This document shows, piece by piece, positions 35,925 through 49,000 of a stretch of 64,000 nucleotides of DNA (within the stretch, counting starts at the first letter, position 1; the number at the start of each line of letters is the position of its first letter). The translations under genes were made by a program, and so were the position numbers. The notes under the pieces are model-generated. The model searched no databases. It saw nothing but the letters and a program-made list of their open reading frames with translations, and had not been told where the DNA came from. The DNA lies in the NCBI RefSeq assembly GCF_019399895.1, contig NC_091870.1:2996001-3060000 (forward strand), given 5' to 3'. Origin of the DNA: Cardiocondyla obscurior (taxonomy: Eukaryota; Arthropoda; Insecta; Hymenoptera; Formicidae).

Positions 35925-38900
35925 AGGGAGGTCCGCGCGCCGCGCGGCGAATGTTCGAGGGTAGGGAACCATCTCGGGAGACCGGATCCGCATCGGTCCT
36001 ACTAGACGGTCTGTCGGTCCGTCGGTCTGTCGTGCGCGCGATGCATAATGCCGCGAGATGTCTGAAAGCACAGAGAACGCCTCTATTCCCTCTCGACAGA
36101 GGTGGCTTTGTGCATTCCCTTAACCTCACCCCCGTTTCAGTGTTTCTCCGACGACTACCGACGTGCGCCGGCATCTCGTTCTCGTATATATATTGTACGT
36201 ATGCATCGCGGCTCGTGCTTCGCATAAATCGCGATTCGCGAGCGGGCGACTTGATAAAAACAACCTGACGTTATCGCAGTCAAGGAAAGCGCTGGGCAGC
36301 CAGTGATTTATCCGTTAATCCGTAATCCCCTTTCTCCCCTTACAGCTACTTTGAATTTATACAAGTATAGAGATCTTTTTATAAATACTACGCAATATAA
36401 TTGCATTCAAATGTCGTTCACGTTTCAATTTTTTTCCCTCTTCTTTCAATTTTACTTCTGTAATTAATGAATAATTTAAAAAAAAAAAAATATTTTTTGT
36501 TGTAAGTTTTTTATTTTTTGAACGTAAAAAATTTGAATTGTATTCGGATGCCTTTAATTAAATTTTTTTTTATGTATATTGAAAGTTAAATAAGCTTATT
36601 AAACATTATCCGCTCTTATTGAAAGAACTAATCGTGCATATGTACTGTCTTTTTTTTTTTTTTCTGTTTTTTTCTTTTTTCCAACGCGATGTAGATAAGC
36701 TTTTGTTAATTCGGACAAAGAATCGACGTTGTTAACGATACTACGCGGGTTTTGCAGATAGGAATTTAATATGCAAGGGTGCGTGGCGCGGCGGACGATC
36801 CCGCGGAGTTTGTTTTATCTGCCCGCATAACGCTGGGCTCATGAATTTTGCAGGGACGTAATTATTTTTGCTCGCTTTCAAATTACCGTCGATCTATCCG
36901 GGCGTATATTCGCGCAGCAGAAATATTTTTATAAACGGCGAAAATGCGATTACCGCTGTCGAATTTCACGTTTCGCGATAAATGATTCTGGAATATTTCG
37001 AATCGAATCGAAGGGGGATTTTCGACCCGTAATATCACACCGCGCCGGTGGATTCGTTACTCGTGTCGATATCTGCTAGACAGGCATGCTAATATACAAT
37101 CCACTCAACTCTACTGAATCTTCGTTATATCCCTTGGTGATTCGAGCAACCTAATTAATTGAAGCATCCATCACGATTGCTGCCAACATTTGTAGGTTGT
37201 TAAATCAAGCCGTTCTACTGAGCTAGTGAATTAATACGCTATAGAGTTTAACGTCAATAACATTCATCAAACGAGTACCTATTATAATATTTTTATACAT
37301 TATATTTCTCGAGTGCCAACGTAAAAAACGATAACTCGGTGATACATGACAATTTTACGCAAAGATTACATTGTCGCGAGCACGTTTAATGAGAACGACC
37401 TAGATTTGATAAAAAAAAAAAAAAAAAAAAAGAAAAATAAAGCGGCAACCATTTAAAAGTAATGATACGACAAACATTGAATTGAACATAAATTAAACAT
37501 AAATTAACGCGTTATTTGAATAAAACATGTTCCGGAGCACAATGTAAATTCGCTCCAGCGATAATTTCGTATTTCGCTTGTAACGCTTAATAAATTCGCC
37601 GATAATAAATCCCACTTTCTCAGACCGATGAAATAATAATCACCAATCGCGCGTATTTCTGAATCGCAGTTTAATTCGCCGATCGGCGCGCATTCGTTTG
37701 CGCGGAGGGCTGGGTGTTTGCGTATCGCGTATACCTTACGAATCCGCTTCTACCGCTTGTAAACGTCTTGTTTCGAGAACGTAATTGGAAATGAATACTT
37801 CATCGTTTAAATCGCCAAGTCTGATACGGCAACGTGCCCCGGCCTCGCGTTTCGACGGGAAGATTGAATTTCCGCCAAACTTAACGCTGTCCCTTGAACC
37901 AGAGATCTCTCAGGCTTTAAAGCCCCAATCATTTTTCAGCGCGACTCTCGTCGAAGATTGCGCAGCTGAGCGCTTTATGCGTTTTTAACAGTTCGTTCGA
38001 AAGTGAAAATGTCCGTCGACGCCCGCCGTATCTGCTTATTACGCGAGTGGTTATCTTAGGATGTATTAATTACTTTTCTTCAATTCTTTTTTTTTTTTCT
38101 TCCCCTCCCCGTAATGGCGCTGTGAATTATTATTATTACGTTTTATCGCGATTATTCTCGTCGACGTTATCCGACACGGCCATCTTTTACGCTCCGCGTT
38201 AGTCTTACTCTATTTTTATTATTATCAGATCCATTATATGCCTTCCGTGTTTCATTTCTCCGGAAATTAGCGATACGGCGCGTTATAGTCAACGTAGAAG
38301 AGAGAGTAGTGCTTTTACGGCGAGATCTGAATAATGCGATTTTTGCGAGGTACGTATACGCATACATATACGCGCAAAAGGAATTCGTAATACCGTCTTT
38401 TTTATGCATACTGTTTGAGGAACCAAACGCTCCAGTATAGAAATCTAATTAAAATAATCTTTTTCTCTAGATTATTTTCAGTCAGCGCTCGTATAATATA
38501 TGCATGAAGTTGGAAGCGTATTCTAAAAATACAGCCGAAAATGTAACGCTATAATAATCCATTACTATTTTAATGTTACTCTGGGAAAGCGTAGATTTAT
38601 TTTAAGTACACTTTAATCTTACTCTGATTAAAGTAGAGAGAGAGCGAAAGAGAGAGAGAGAGGGAGGGAGAGTAAGAGGGAAAACGATGATCGTTATTAA
38701 AAATACGAATATCACTTTTTGCGTCGAGATTTTTTTCGGCTGAATAGAACGAAAAGAAAATAGTGTATTGCCATTGCTTTCGCCCCAAAATCGATTGCAG
38801 GGCAATTCACAATGCAGTTGGTTAAATCCAATTTACGGAGTACTTCGAGTTCGTTTGAAAAAGGGGCAGACGCTATTATCTGCTTCACCCTTGACTTCCT

Positions 38901-41529
38901 TTGTTTCTTTCCAGCCGTATCCTATGTTATACAGGGATAGTTTATGATGTTATAAAAATCCGAAGCGATGGTACTTCAGCTGATCAAAAACGCGATTGTT
39001 CACGTACTGCTTTTGAGACGTCACGTTAGAGATTGTTTTATTTTTCGCTTTCTTTTTTTCCCTTATTTTCTTTTTTTCTTTTTGCAAAAATCTTTTCATT
39101 AACCCAAGCAAGTTCGACATAATATCAAGACAAAGCGCAACTTTTGGCCGCTTATAAAATATATATTTAATTAAAAACAAAAATGTAATATCAAATTGTA
39201 CTTATTGCAAATCTGTATTACGTTGAAAGAGTTGCTATTTATTGTATTTGTATTAAATAACGAACTATGATTTTGCAGGATTAAAGTAAAAATGAATTAT
39301 CTTAGATACGAAATAGCGCGTCGATGTTTGATGGCGCGATCTAACTTCCCTTTTTTTTTTTTCTCTCTCGAAATTATACAGATCGAGTTAACTCTGTATT
39401 ACCTACAACTCCAATCGCGGCGCTTCGTATCAATCCCATTAGGTCGCATTAGAAATTGATTGTCACTTTGTTAAGGACTCGAATTCTCGCGCATTGTTCC
39501 ATTCAACGCGGGTTCATTATGTGTTCCTGACGTGGTCACGGAAGTAAAAGAGCTGCATGCAGCGGAAGGAAAAATCTGGTCCTCGTGAGCTCGCTCGCTC
39601 GCTCGCATCGCCGAAGACATCCCGGTGGGTCCATTAACCCTCCCTCTCTCACCCCGTTCCCCTGACGGCGGGGTAAGCGGCAGAAGGGAAAAATAAACAG
39701 ACGAGGATCTGCGGGATGGAGAATGAAGGGTGGAAGAGCGAAAAGGAGGAAGGAGACAAGAGAAGAGGGTAGAGTCGGGGGTGGTGATGGCGTGTCTGGA
39801 TATCGATCCTGGCTTCCGGGACGTTACCACCGTGCCCCAGCTTTCTACCCCATATACACGCGCCCTATGTGCACGTACCTATAAACACTCGTTGCACACA
39901 CACACACATATGCGCTCGCGCGCGCGCGTGAATGCAGGTATGCTTAGGAGTTATGTGGGCCGCATACACCCACGTGGAAAGACGTGTTGAAGCGTGTGTA
40001 TGCGTGCGACTGTGGTCTAGGAACGTACAGCATTATCGGGGACCTTCTGAGAAAAGTCATTCCCTTTTCTAGGCTCTAGACACCCTCCTATCGCGCTCGT
40101 GAATTCCACCGTAGCGCCGCGCGATCGAGCGAACTTTTCGATTATCGCGTGTCCTCGCGCGTCATAAATCGGTCGGCCGGTTTCCTTTGGCGCAATGGAG
40201 CGAAATTTGTACCTACACATCGCTATGAGTTCTTTGTATATGAATGCATATCGCTAACGAGGTCTTATGCATGCATATATTTTCAGGTATATGAATAGAA
40301 TAAATAGATAATTTTTTTTTTTATGCAAGTGAATATTTAAACATGTCTTCGCTTTTAGATAATTATATTAACGCTTGGGGTACTTTAATAATTGATTATA
40401 TTAAAATTAAACGTATATATTATAATAAGTAGTTTAAAATTAATGCGGGACTTTATTGCCGTCACACGTTATTTCAGAAAATAGCGTGTCACTTGGTCGT
40501 TTCGTGCTCGTTTCGCAAGTAGACTTTGAACATTCGCTACTTTGTTTAACAAGTTGTGCACATCGGCGACAGACGCCGGAATCTTGTCTTCCCCGGCTGT
40601 AGTTATCGTTTCCTACCTGAGACTTCTCTGTCGGGTTACCCTGCAGTCCGTGACACGGTTAAACAAAGTTTCACCGTGAAAATACTTTTCTACGAACGTT
40701 TAATGCTAATTATTACCGAGAAATTCTCGGTCGAATTGAAGGCCGTCTACGCGGCGGCAGCGCGATATTTCCTAATCGTACCGTCCCACGACCGCGACCG
40801 AATACCGTCACTTGTCTAGACTTCGTCGATTGATAATTTGAAATTCAAAAACCTGGTCGTGCATCCATAATCAATGGTTGCTCATGTACTTAAAAAAAAA
40901 AAAAAAAAACTTGATACGTGTCAGTCATGGTTAACTTTGACGGAAATAATCCTAATTTTTTTTTTCTTTTCTTTTAAATATTGTACAACTAAAATATTTT
41001 TATAACGGAGCAGATATTTTATTTGATTTTCATAAGTCACGTCTGTATTGGCAAATTCATTTTTACAACGTAATAACGTAGACATTGCCGTAATTTCGAA
41101 ATGGAAAAAAATCATTATTTAGAAAGGCGGGGGGAACTTTATGCGCTTAAACGATGCCTTGGCTTCGTCGAAGAAATCGGTTTCTGACAGAAACAAGGAG
41201 AAAGTCAAATAGCGAGAGAGACAGACAGAGGAGAGCGTCAGCATCGATTTGGCACTTCGCCAAAGGAGCGTACTTTAATATCGCGTGACACACCGAACGC
41301 GTATGTATATGCAAGCTAGAAAGGAGAAGGGCATCTCGAATACGTTAAGTTATCGCCGTGACGGGAGAACTACGCCCTAAATCACACGCGCATTCCATTC
41401 GATGTTACGTCAGTGATACGCGTTGACACTTGTTCGATCAATCGATGAAGCTGTTGCCGATGTTCGTCGCGATTACTTTCAAAAGGTTTCCGCGCGTGCA
41501 AAGGTGAGCGTAGACGCGAACACTGAAAG
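35925..41529. other. non-coding stretch
   Basis: Contains poly-A at about 37410-37430, a GA-rich run at 38635-38675, alternating CA and CG runs at 39895-39928, and a (GCTC)n run near 39590-39606. The CpG-rich two-strand frames at 39471-39990 are low-complexity. No supported gene. Confidence 0.4.
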
Positions 41530-41796
41530 ATGCAAGACGCATCTTTTGATCTGGGTGCTCTGATGAAATCTCCATTGCGATATATTGGCAAGGAGAGCTA
41601 TAGAAAAGCTGTAGTTCCTTATATATATAAAAAAGAAGCTAGCCTTAACGTCTTTTTACATGAAACATGTTTAAGCCCGTATCTTCAAAAGAAACACGGG
41701 AAAAAAATCTATTTCAGTCTTGAAAAAGAAAAAAAAGAAAAGAAAAAAAAACACGGCGCATCGACATTTTACGTTTTCTCTCGGATATTTTGGCTC
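41530..41796 (+). CDS. candidate coding exon, 89 codons, ending at a donor
   Basis: ATG at 41530 opens a frame that reaches a strong donor (TTGGCTC|GTAAGT, GT at 41797-41798) in phase 0 and would otherwise stop at 41865. The first 60 residues have balanced composition (MQDASFDLGALMKSPLRYIG, later EASLNVFLHETCLSP); then comes a lysine/glutamate run from an A-rich tract and a short aromatic segment. The minus strand is open over the first 60 bases only. The family is not recognised, and the A-rich part argues for caution. Confidence 0.3.
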
Positions 41797-44384
41797 GTAA
41801 GTTCACCGCGCGAAGGTATTTCGTGCCGAGTCTTCGCGGCGCGATTGGATAATTTACTTAATTAATTCTGTAACCGTTATATCCGAGACACGGCGAGAGA
41901 ATTGCCGCCGGTAATCAAATCGCGGCGACGTACACGCGACGCTGTTACAAACAACGGCGGTAGAATTGGGTTACGCTATATTATTGTGTGGAATAACGGT
42001 GGAGGGAGCTACGAATTTCGGACGGCTCCTATCTCTCCGCGGCGCAGTTTCGATTCCTCGATACGGTATACGGCGCATGCTATCGCACATACTCTCGCGG
42101 GAGGACACGCTAATAGAGGAAGAGTAATCAATATTCCACGTTCATTTGCGAGCGGGCGAATTCACCCCAAGTCAGTTGCCAAGTCATTTAAAAATAAATG
42201 ACAACGTAATTGGCGCGTTCTCGCTGCAACGATTTAGATAACATCCTCGCCGCGGTGGATACGATATTCCTGTGTAGCAAAATCTCTACGAAATTGGGTT
42301 GCACGGAACGGCGCACGTGACATACTGCGTTTACATCGGGAAAGTGTATTTAAGATTTAGATTATTCTATCGGTGATTGGATTAGTCGATCGAGAAGACT
42401 CGAAAAAAAACTACTCTATTCGTGTATAATGGATTATAATCTCGAAACGTGACTTTTTAATATTTAATTAAAAATAAATATGTTTTTCTTTAATAATTTA
42501 TTAATTTTATTATTTAGCCTGGTTATCATTTATTATTGTTAATATTATTATTACGTTGTTAAATTAACTTCTAAAATTGGAACTATCGTTTTGCGGTTAA
42601 ATAAAAAAATTAAGTATTAATTATAAACTCTTATTGTGCGCCGTGATTGGAGGGGGCGATCGCGGGGAATAAACGTTCGGCGGATAAAATATATTGGGGG
42701 AATCTTGTTGCCTACTTATAATTACACGAGTATCGAAAGGGAAAACTCGCAGCCGACGGTACATATTTACCGCTTGAATTGTAGTAATTACTCCGCTGCA
42801 GTCGAGTATTCCGTCTTTTGTTTAATTAGAAGTTTGCGTGCCCCGTCGTGTTACGTTTCTTCGGCGTAGTCAGCGCAACTTGTACTTGCGCACGGCAAAA
42901 GTTGCAAGTTCCGCGCAAGCCCGCCCTTCTACCCGCGCCCGCAGGATACGCAACTTATATCCGCCAAATTTGCAACAGTGTTCGCGAATTTTCGAGGCAA
43001 GGCCTATACCGCGTTGCCGCAAGAGTTAACGGCGTTCTCGAAGGACGCCGGGATTTATAGCCGAGTGAGGGAAGATTGTCGAGCTCTTCGTGGCCGTGCC
43101 AAGACCGCTTTCCGAGTTGCATTGATCTTAACTTCTCGCATGTACGTTCTTGTGTAAATGCAAGCATCCGTGCGACTTATCAACCGTTGTCCGCGACGGA
43201 AATAGACGGGGAGAAATTTACGAGAAATATTTTCTTCACGAGGATAAGAACGAAATATTAACTTTTCTTCCAGAATTTTAGGAGACCTCATGTATTCAAA
43301 TTGCTAATTTTTTTTTTTTTTATAAGTTTTTATAGTTTACGTGACGGCGCACGGAATTTATTATAGAACGATAAAAATATAACGACCAGTATCTTGAGAT
43401 ATACGTACGATAATCTCTCTCTTACAATGCACCGCCGGGACAATTTCGAAATGAAAAAATATAACCGGTGCCAAATAAGCCCCGTGCGATTTCTCGTTTT
43501 CTTTACTGTTAACAGGCTATCATCTTCGACTCTCTAATCTCGACATGCCTCACTTCTCGAGCGCTTTCCAATTTTCCTTCTCTCGTGCTTGATTGAAGAC
43601 CACTTCCTTTCCCGCGTCTCCTGCTTCGATCGATTAATCGAAGGAATAGTGATAAGAGCTCCGGACGAGGCGATTCTCCCCCCTCTGGCTTTCAGCCAGA
43701 AACGAAAGTTCCGCGGTCACGGCGCATCGCCGCAGAAATTTTCGGGACGCGAATCGTGCCGCAACATCCAAACTTTTCGCATACCTTTGGGTGTCGTTAA
43801 TTTCGGACATTTTCGTGACCGGGAGCGCGAACGTGTCCCCTCGTAATTACACATTGCCGGTTTTAATGGTAGACAGACGCACGGTTTCACGGTGGGGCCA
43901 CAATTAAAAATTATAGCGACATACGCAAGTGTCAGATATACCACGGCGGAACGGACCTTAGCTTCGGTAGCTTAATGACTCGGAGTTAATCTTAGACTCC
44001 ACGCGTGCATTGTCGTAGACGTGTAAATATCGGACACGATGTCGCATCGATTCCTAAGCCTATCGTCACTAAATTAGTTCATGAAGCCATTTCTAACGGA
44101 GCTACTGTATAAGAATCGTTTCTAAAAATTCTTTATAATCGCCGCCTAACTTATAAAGAATAATATCGTACCTTAATATTACAGCTAGTGATGAGAAATT
44201 TATTTTTTTTTATACGATTTATAAAAAAAGAATTTTTAATAAGTTTCGTTTAAGAAATCGTGGTTTTGATTATTTTTAATATTTATTATTTTTTTTTTTT
44301 TGTACAAATTTTTATTATTATTTTCGAATGTGTCATATTTCGTTCCCCAAAACGCATTAAAAAAAAAAAAATCATGCGACTCAC
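41797..44384. other. non-coding stretch
   Basis: Frames at 41902-42201 and 43589-43846 have ordinary composition but no ATG and no splice borders. AT-rich at 42.4-42.6 kb and 44.1-44.37 kb, with poly-T near 43309-43321. No supported gene. Confidence 0.35.
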
Positions 44385-44427
44385 CGATTAGCAGGAGCAT
44401 CAGCGGAGTTGAAGATGCTGCCGGTGA
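44385..44427 (-). CDS. mini-exon A2 of the duplicated module
   Basis: 43 nt between TTTTATGTTACAG and GTGAGT on the minus strand, with the same borders and flanks as the copy at 1134-1177. Joined to exon B2 (44606-44678) the frame started at ATG 44678 continues open as VTGSIFNSADAPANR to this donor. So in this cluster, unlike the first, both exons can be read as one uninterrupted coding segment. Function unknown. Confidence 0.45.
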
Positions 44428-44605
44428 CTGTAACATAAAATAAAAACATTAATGTAGATTAATGTAGGTATTTAGTTTGGAAAAAAAAAAGAAAAAAAGA
44501 AACGCGTTTCTAATTAACACTTTAATTAAATAATTAAAAATAAAATTATCTGTTAATGAAACAATGCTAACGGATTTTATTTCAAGAAAAATAATTGATG
44601 CTTAC

Positions 44606-44678
44606 CTAAAAGTTGCTCCGCCGATGCAGGATGCCTCCTGGGCCTGCTCATCCTCTCAGATGGGACGTGTCGAGCCAT
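44606..44678 (-). CDS. module exon B2 with intact start codon
   Basis: ATG at 44678 opens MARHVPSERMSRPRRHPASA and four more codons to a GTAAGC donor (GT at plus 44604-44605), entering the intron in phase 1. The surrounding block (GCGCGGAAGGATGGCTCG and about 200 bases upstream in the minus sense, to about 44880) matches the copy at 1291-1570. Compared with that copy there is a 2-base deletion inside the coding part, which here keeps the frame open to the donor while the other copy hits a stop. An 18-base perfect palindrome (cgaaccgccggcggttcg, about 44834-44851) lies upstream and is imperfect in the other copy. This may be a first exon with its own promoter; no TATA or initiator was identified. 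Confidence 0.4.
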
Positions 44679-45185
44679 CCTTCCGCGCACTGGGCACTCG
44701 CGAACGCGCCCGGATCAATTACCATCGCGAGAATGACTAAGCAATATCGTCCGTTATATTTCGGCACTCCCGCAAAAAGATTTAATTGTAAAAAAAAAAC
44801 GCCCGACAACTAGCGATACTTCCGAAGCGACCGACGAACCGCCGGCGGTTCGTATAATCTGATATCGGCGTGCGATACTTTAATTTCTCTTTCAGATTTT
44901 TATCTAAGCAAAACTCTCGTTTACGTTTAGATAAAAACCCAGAGGAGAAAAAGCTGTATGGATAAAGTTAAGTTATTACACATAAATTGAGCATATATTT
45001 TTTTAATAAATATAATTTTATATTTTATTTTTTCGCGCGCGCGTAATGAGGATTATGTATTATTTTACTGTATTAAATTAAATTTTAATAGATTCCTGAT
45101 ATAATTTTTTTAGTATACTATTTTATTTTCCCACCCGAAAGGCTTACTTACTAAAAAGAAAAAAAAGAGGAGCCATGCGACAAAC

Positions 45186-45220
45186 CTTGATCGATGCGCG
45201 GCAGCGGAGTTTCGATTTAT
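45186..45220 (-). CDS. mini-exon of the second module in this cluster
   Basis: 35 nt between TTTATTTGTTACAG and a GTTTGT donor. It shares the AACTCCGCTG core with the other mini-exons and is followed by the same GTCGCATG word as A1 and A2. Its frame stays open when joined in phase 0 to the exon at 45381-45505. It is shorter than A1/A2 by 8-9 bases. Confidence 0.4.
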
Positions 45221-45380
45221 CTGTAACAAATAAATAAATAAAATTGTAGAGATATATTTGAGTCACTGTTTAGGAAAAAAAAAAAAAATTGCGCGCTTCT
45301 AATTAATTTTCCAATTAAATAATTAAGATAAAAAATTATAAAAGCGTCTAAGTAACTGTTTTGCGTTAATAAAAACTTAC

Positions 45381-45505
45381 CCAGAGGTTGCTCCGCCGAA
45401 GCATGATGCCTCTCCTAGGCCTCTTCCTCCTCTCAGGATGTTTGTGGGATGTCGGGCTGATTCTCCTTCGGTGAAAAGACTTCCTTTCCTCCTCCGGAAT
45501 TTTAT
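45381..45505 (-). CDS. module exon B0, arginine/lysine-rich coding exon
   Basis: 125 nt between a classic acceptor (CTTTTTCTGTTTCAG) and a GTAAGT donor, the best-bordered exon in the window. With two bases carried in, 41 codons are open: KIPEEERKSFHRRRISPTSH followed by an arginine/lysine-rich run ending in LRRSNLW, phase 0 out. A second frame is also open and ends LRGGRGLGEASCFGGATS. The 3' half matches the other B copies (CTGAGAGGAGGA... to GGCGGAGCAAC). It lacks the ATG block of B1/B2, so it would be an internal exon. Basic composition would suit a nucleic-acid-binding or nuclear-targeting segment, but this is inference only. Confidence 0.45.
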
Positions 45506-45823
45506 CTGAAACAGAAAAAGTTCAATGTGATTAGTATCATACGTATATACAGATTACTTATCGCAGAAGAATCACGAGTCTTAGGTAAAGTTACATTAAA
45601 TATCCACTTTTCTTTTTTTTTTACTCGCTAGCGTAATCGCGCGCTTTGCAATGTTTAATTACAAATTAATGAGACGTGCAAACGTAAAACTTAATTTTTT
45701 TTGAAAAACGTCTTAACGTAGCTTAATAATGTTATACCTATAGAGATGCAGTTATATTTTTCGGCGCGATTGAGTTTCGCTACGCGCGACAATTTTGCGC
45801 TAAGGGCCGAATATCGAGGCGCC
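45506..45823. other. short non-coding spacer upstream of exon B0
   Basis: T-rich intron-like sequence. On the minus strand CTCTATAG|GTATAA near 45738 could be a donor for an exon lying in the CpG-rich block above it, with no strong acceptor or ATG to define it. Confidence 0.3.
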
Positions 45824-46010
45824 CGAGCCGTGTCGCCGGCCGAGATTGTTATAGGTCCAGGTCGCGCGAGGTCGGCCGGCTGTGCCGGGCGATGCTCCCG
45901 CACCGCGCGCGCGAGCCGCGTCGCCGGCCGAGATTGTCGTAGGTCCAAATCGCGCGGTCGGCCAGCTGTGCCGGGCGATGCTCTCGAACCGCGAGCGCGA
46001 GTCGCAACGC
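45824..46010. repeat. 88-bp GC-rich minisatellite, two copies
   Basis: Units start at 45824 and 45912, with the beginning of a third at 45998. Each carries tcgccggccgagattgt and gctgtgccgggcgatgct. The frames open across it on both strands are arginine/alanine-rich by-products of stop-poor DNA. It occupies the same position relative to the exon modules as the 107-bp array at 1811, but the sequences are unrelated. Confidence 0.85.
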
Positions 46011-49000
46011 CCGTTTTTATGTCGTTGGCCTCTACTCGCCGCTACGCGGAAATAACGCGACTCGCAAACGCACGCGGCCTGGTCGCGGAAACTTTCCGAC
46101 TTGTTAAAAATTATTAAATGCAAAACCGTTTTCTTTTACGTGGATGAAATTAGAATAAATAACGCGAAACTTGCGCGCTCTGTAACGTTGAGTATATTTA
46201 AAAAGAACAAGATTGAGATAAAATATAGAAGCGACGCATTTTATGGTTAATTTTTTATTATTAAGAGATATGTGAGAGATATAAAATTTAATATTATTTT
46301 ATGGACGATAAATGCAAGAGAAATTTTATTAGATTAATTAATATTACTGTTGTAGCGGGTTAAATAAGTATTACACGATATGTGTAACGTACGCTGCTTG
46401 CTTGGCGTATTAAAAAAAGGAGTGGCAATTGCCGCTCGTGTTACCGAGCTATATATTTATACTTTACTACGTAACGTGATAATTAAATAAAATACCTACA
46501 CAGTTCGACTTTAAATTTCTTGCCTGCTGAAAATAAAGGCGTCAAACTGTGCGACAAATAATGTTTGATTAATTATTCGGAACGCAAACGAAATCCGAAG
46601 CCCCACGAACCATTAATAAACAGTTACGCGACAGGATTGCTGTTTTGACGTTTGATATTTTGTGATTAAGAAAATACCATTTATTACGAAGATGAAACTT
46701 TAAATAATACATTCGTACTTCGCCAGAAAACAATATAATTCTCGAGTTAAAATTTCCATAATAAGGCTTTAGTTTTTAGTAATATTTGTGTGCAAGCACG
46801 ATTTGCATTTGCACACACAAGCACGCTTTAAACGAATCAAATATAGCTCTCGAAAAGCTATCGGCTTTCCTTTGCGGCCGTGTTTGCGTTTCGGGCCGCG
46901 AATTTGCAGGTTCAATTATAAAGTTCTATCTGTCCGTTATGTGACAACTTGCGTGGCGACTTAATTCGGCCGCTCGTCCACTTTCGCAGGCACTGTTGCG
47001 CGTCGAGCTCAATTTCACGGCGGGGCGAGCCGCCGTTGCAGGGCGAAACGAAACGAAACGAAACGTGACCCAGTTAAATTTTCCGACCCCGTATATGAAC
47101 GAATCCCAAGTCGCTTGAGTGACAGCGCGTGTCGGCGTTTATCAGCGATATGCCTTTCAAGTTCTAAATCGTCGAAAATTTAAAAAATGATTTTTCTATT
47201 TAAGGAGGTGTTATAGAAACATCGTTTCCTGTTGGTTCTTTTTTCCTTTTCCGATTGGTTCTCTCGATTATTTTTACTTCGCCTGTCGCGAGGGTAAATG
47301 TTGGCTTAATTTTTATTCGACTGACGTGTCCCGATTTTAATAGTCGACGAATAATTTTTTAAAAATCGTGGGCGCTATGCCGATGAAAATTTTTCTTAGA
47401 TCTGTACGGGCGATTATTCAGGGATAGAAAAAGGCGAGTGAGAAATGTGGAGAGTTATTCGTTTGTGCCTGCGGAATGTTCTTTAATTAAGTTGTCGATT
47501 CGACCTTGTTAATTCTTTGCGCCCTCGATGTGAAATCGATGACATTGCGCGAGCCTTTTTTTTTACCCCCTTTTGAAAGCTCGTGAGACGCTACCACCGA
47601 TATACGACCCCGGCTCGATAAAAAGTTTGGCATGGCGTCGAGGAACTAGATCAATCTTGTTCGTATGAAAATATTCATAATTCGCATCTGGTCTGCGACA
47701 GCATGCACGGCTTGTAATACGTAGAATTTCTCATTCGCGCGTCTTATCTATTATGTGATTTCTTTGATTATTAAAAAATATTTTTTTTCTTTTTTTACGA
47801 AAAAAATTTAGTCGACGAAATTTTCTCTCTAGTCTTTTTAACGTTCCGTTTTAAAGTGACTTCGCAAGAAAATTAAAATTCTGTAAGAAGTAAGCTGCTG
47901 AAGTTCACTTATAAAGTGACGTAATATGTCGTTAACTTAAGAAAACTTCTTATATCTTGAGATTAATATTACATACTTCGTTACACGTCATATTTTTTGC
48001 TGACATACTAACAATCACGTATTACAACTATTATTAATACGCATATAATCAAATTGAGTTATTAAAAATATTTTTCAAATACAGTTATTAATTAAATCAA
48101 ACGGCAAATTAAAAGTACAAAGTGAATTTTATTTCTAAAAAAAGAAAAAAAAAAGAATACGCTCCATTGTGTCGCAAAAATTGAAATACGACTGTTATCA
48201 AAATTTAATTTAGTACATCGTAGTGCGTCAATTTAAACTTGGCATATTGCGTCAATCGATCTCTGAAAAAAAAATATTCTTCGCGTCACCGACCAGTTTT
48301 TTCTTCAAATTTTGGGGTAGACGGAGGGAAACGTATTGTCGACATTCGCGGCGGTACAATTTTCAATATAACGAGAATGTACAGCATCCACGTTTCTCGG
48401 CGATCGATTTTCACGGTTAGAGATAATACGGTTTTCTTAATTCCGCGAAGATTACTGGCCGGAGGAGAGAGCGAGCGGGGCAGAATTAAGCAAATCGTGG
48501 AATGGAAATTATTCGAGCGGAGGAGGCGAGCAGTGGCGGCAGCAGCTGCCGCTGCTGGCTCCCAGTAGGTTAGACCGGGATGAAAATTCCGCAGTGGCAA
48601 TAATTCGTGTCCGCGCGGCGTCGGATGGCTTTTGCCAAGGGATCCTTCGATAAAAATTCCAGGAAAGCCAGCGCCGAGCGGCGGCGAGGCAAAATTTCAT
48701 TCCTGACACGGTGGCACGGCGCGCGTGTCCATTTGACCCGTTAAACCCAGCCCCTCACCCGCAGACCGCGGAGAAAATGAAATTATTTCCGTCTTCGCTG
48801 TCGGTCGACGTGAAATACGGGTGAAAACAATGGTTGACGAAACGCCGGGGCGAGCTCTCTCCCACAGAAAATTGCCGGATTATTATAACGAACATCGGCG
48901 CGGCGCCAAATTAAAAGAGTCGTTCAACACCTGCGGGTTCGTGTTTTTCAAGCTTTTTCACGTAACGCACTTTTAACCTGAACATCAAAAAGCGTGTGTA

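Noticed and set aside
39471..39830. 119-codon minus-strand frame
   Set aside because: Serine/proline/arginine-rich, opposite a purine-rich tract; no supporting signals.
45691..46123. Overlapping frames on both strands at 45.7-46.1 kb
   Set aside because: Produced by the stop-poor 88-bp minisatellite; arginine/alanine-rich on both strands.
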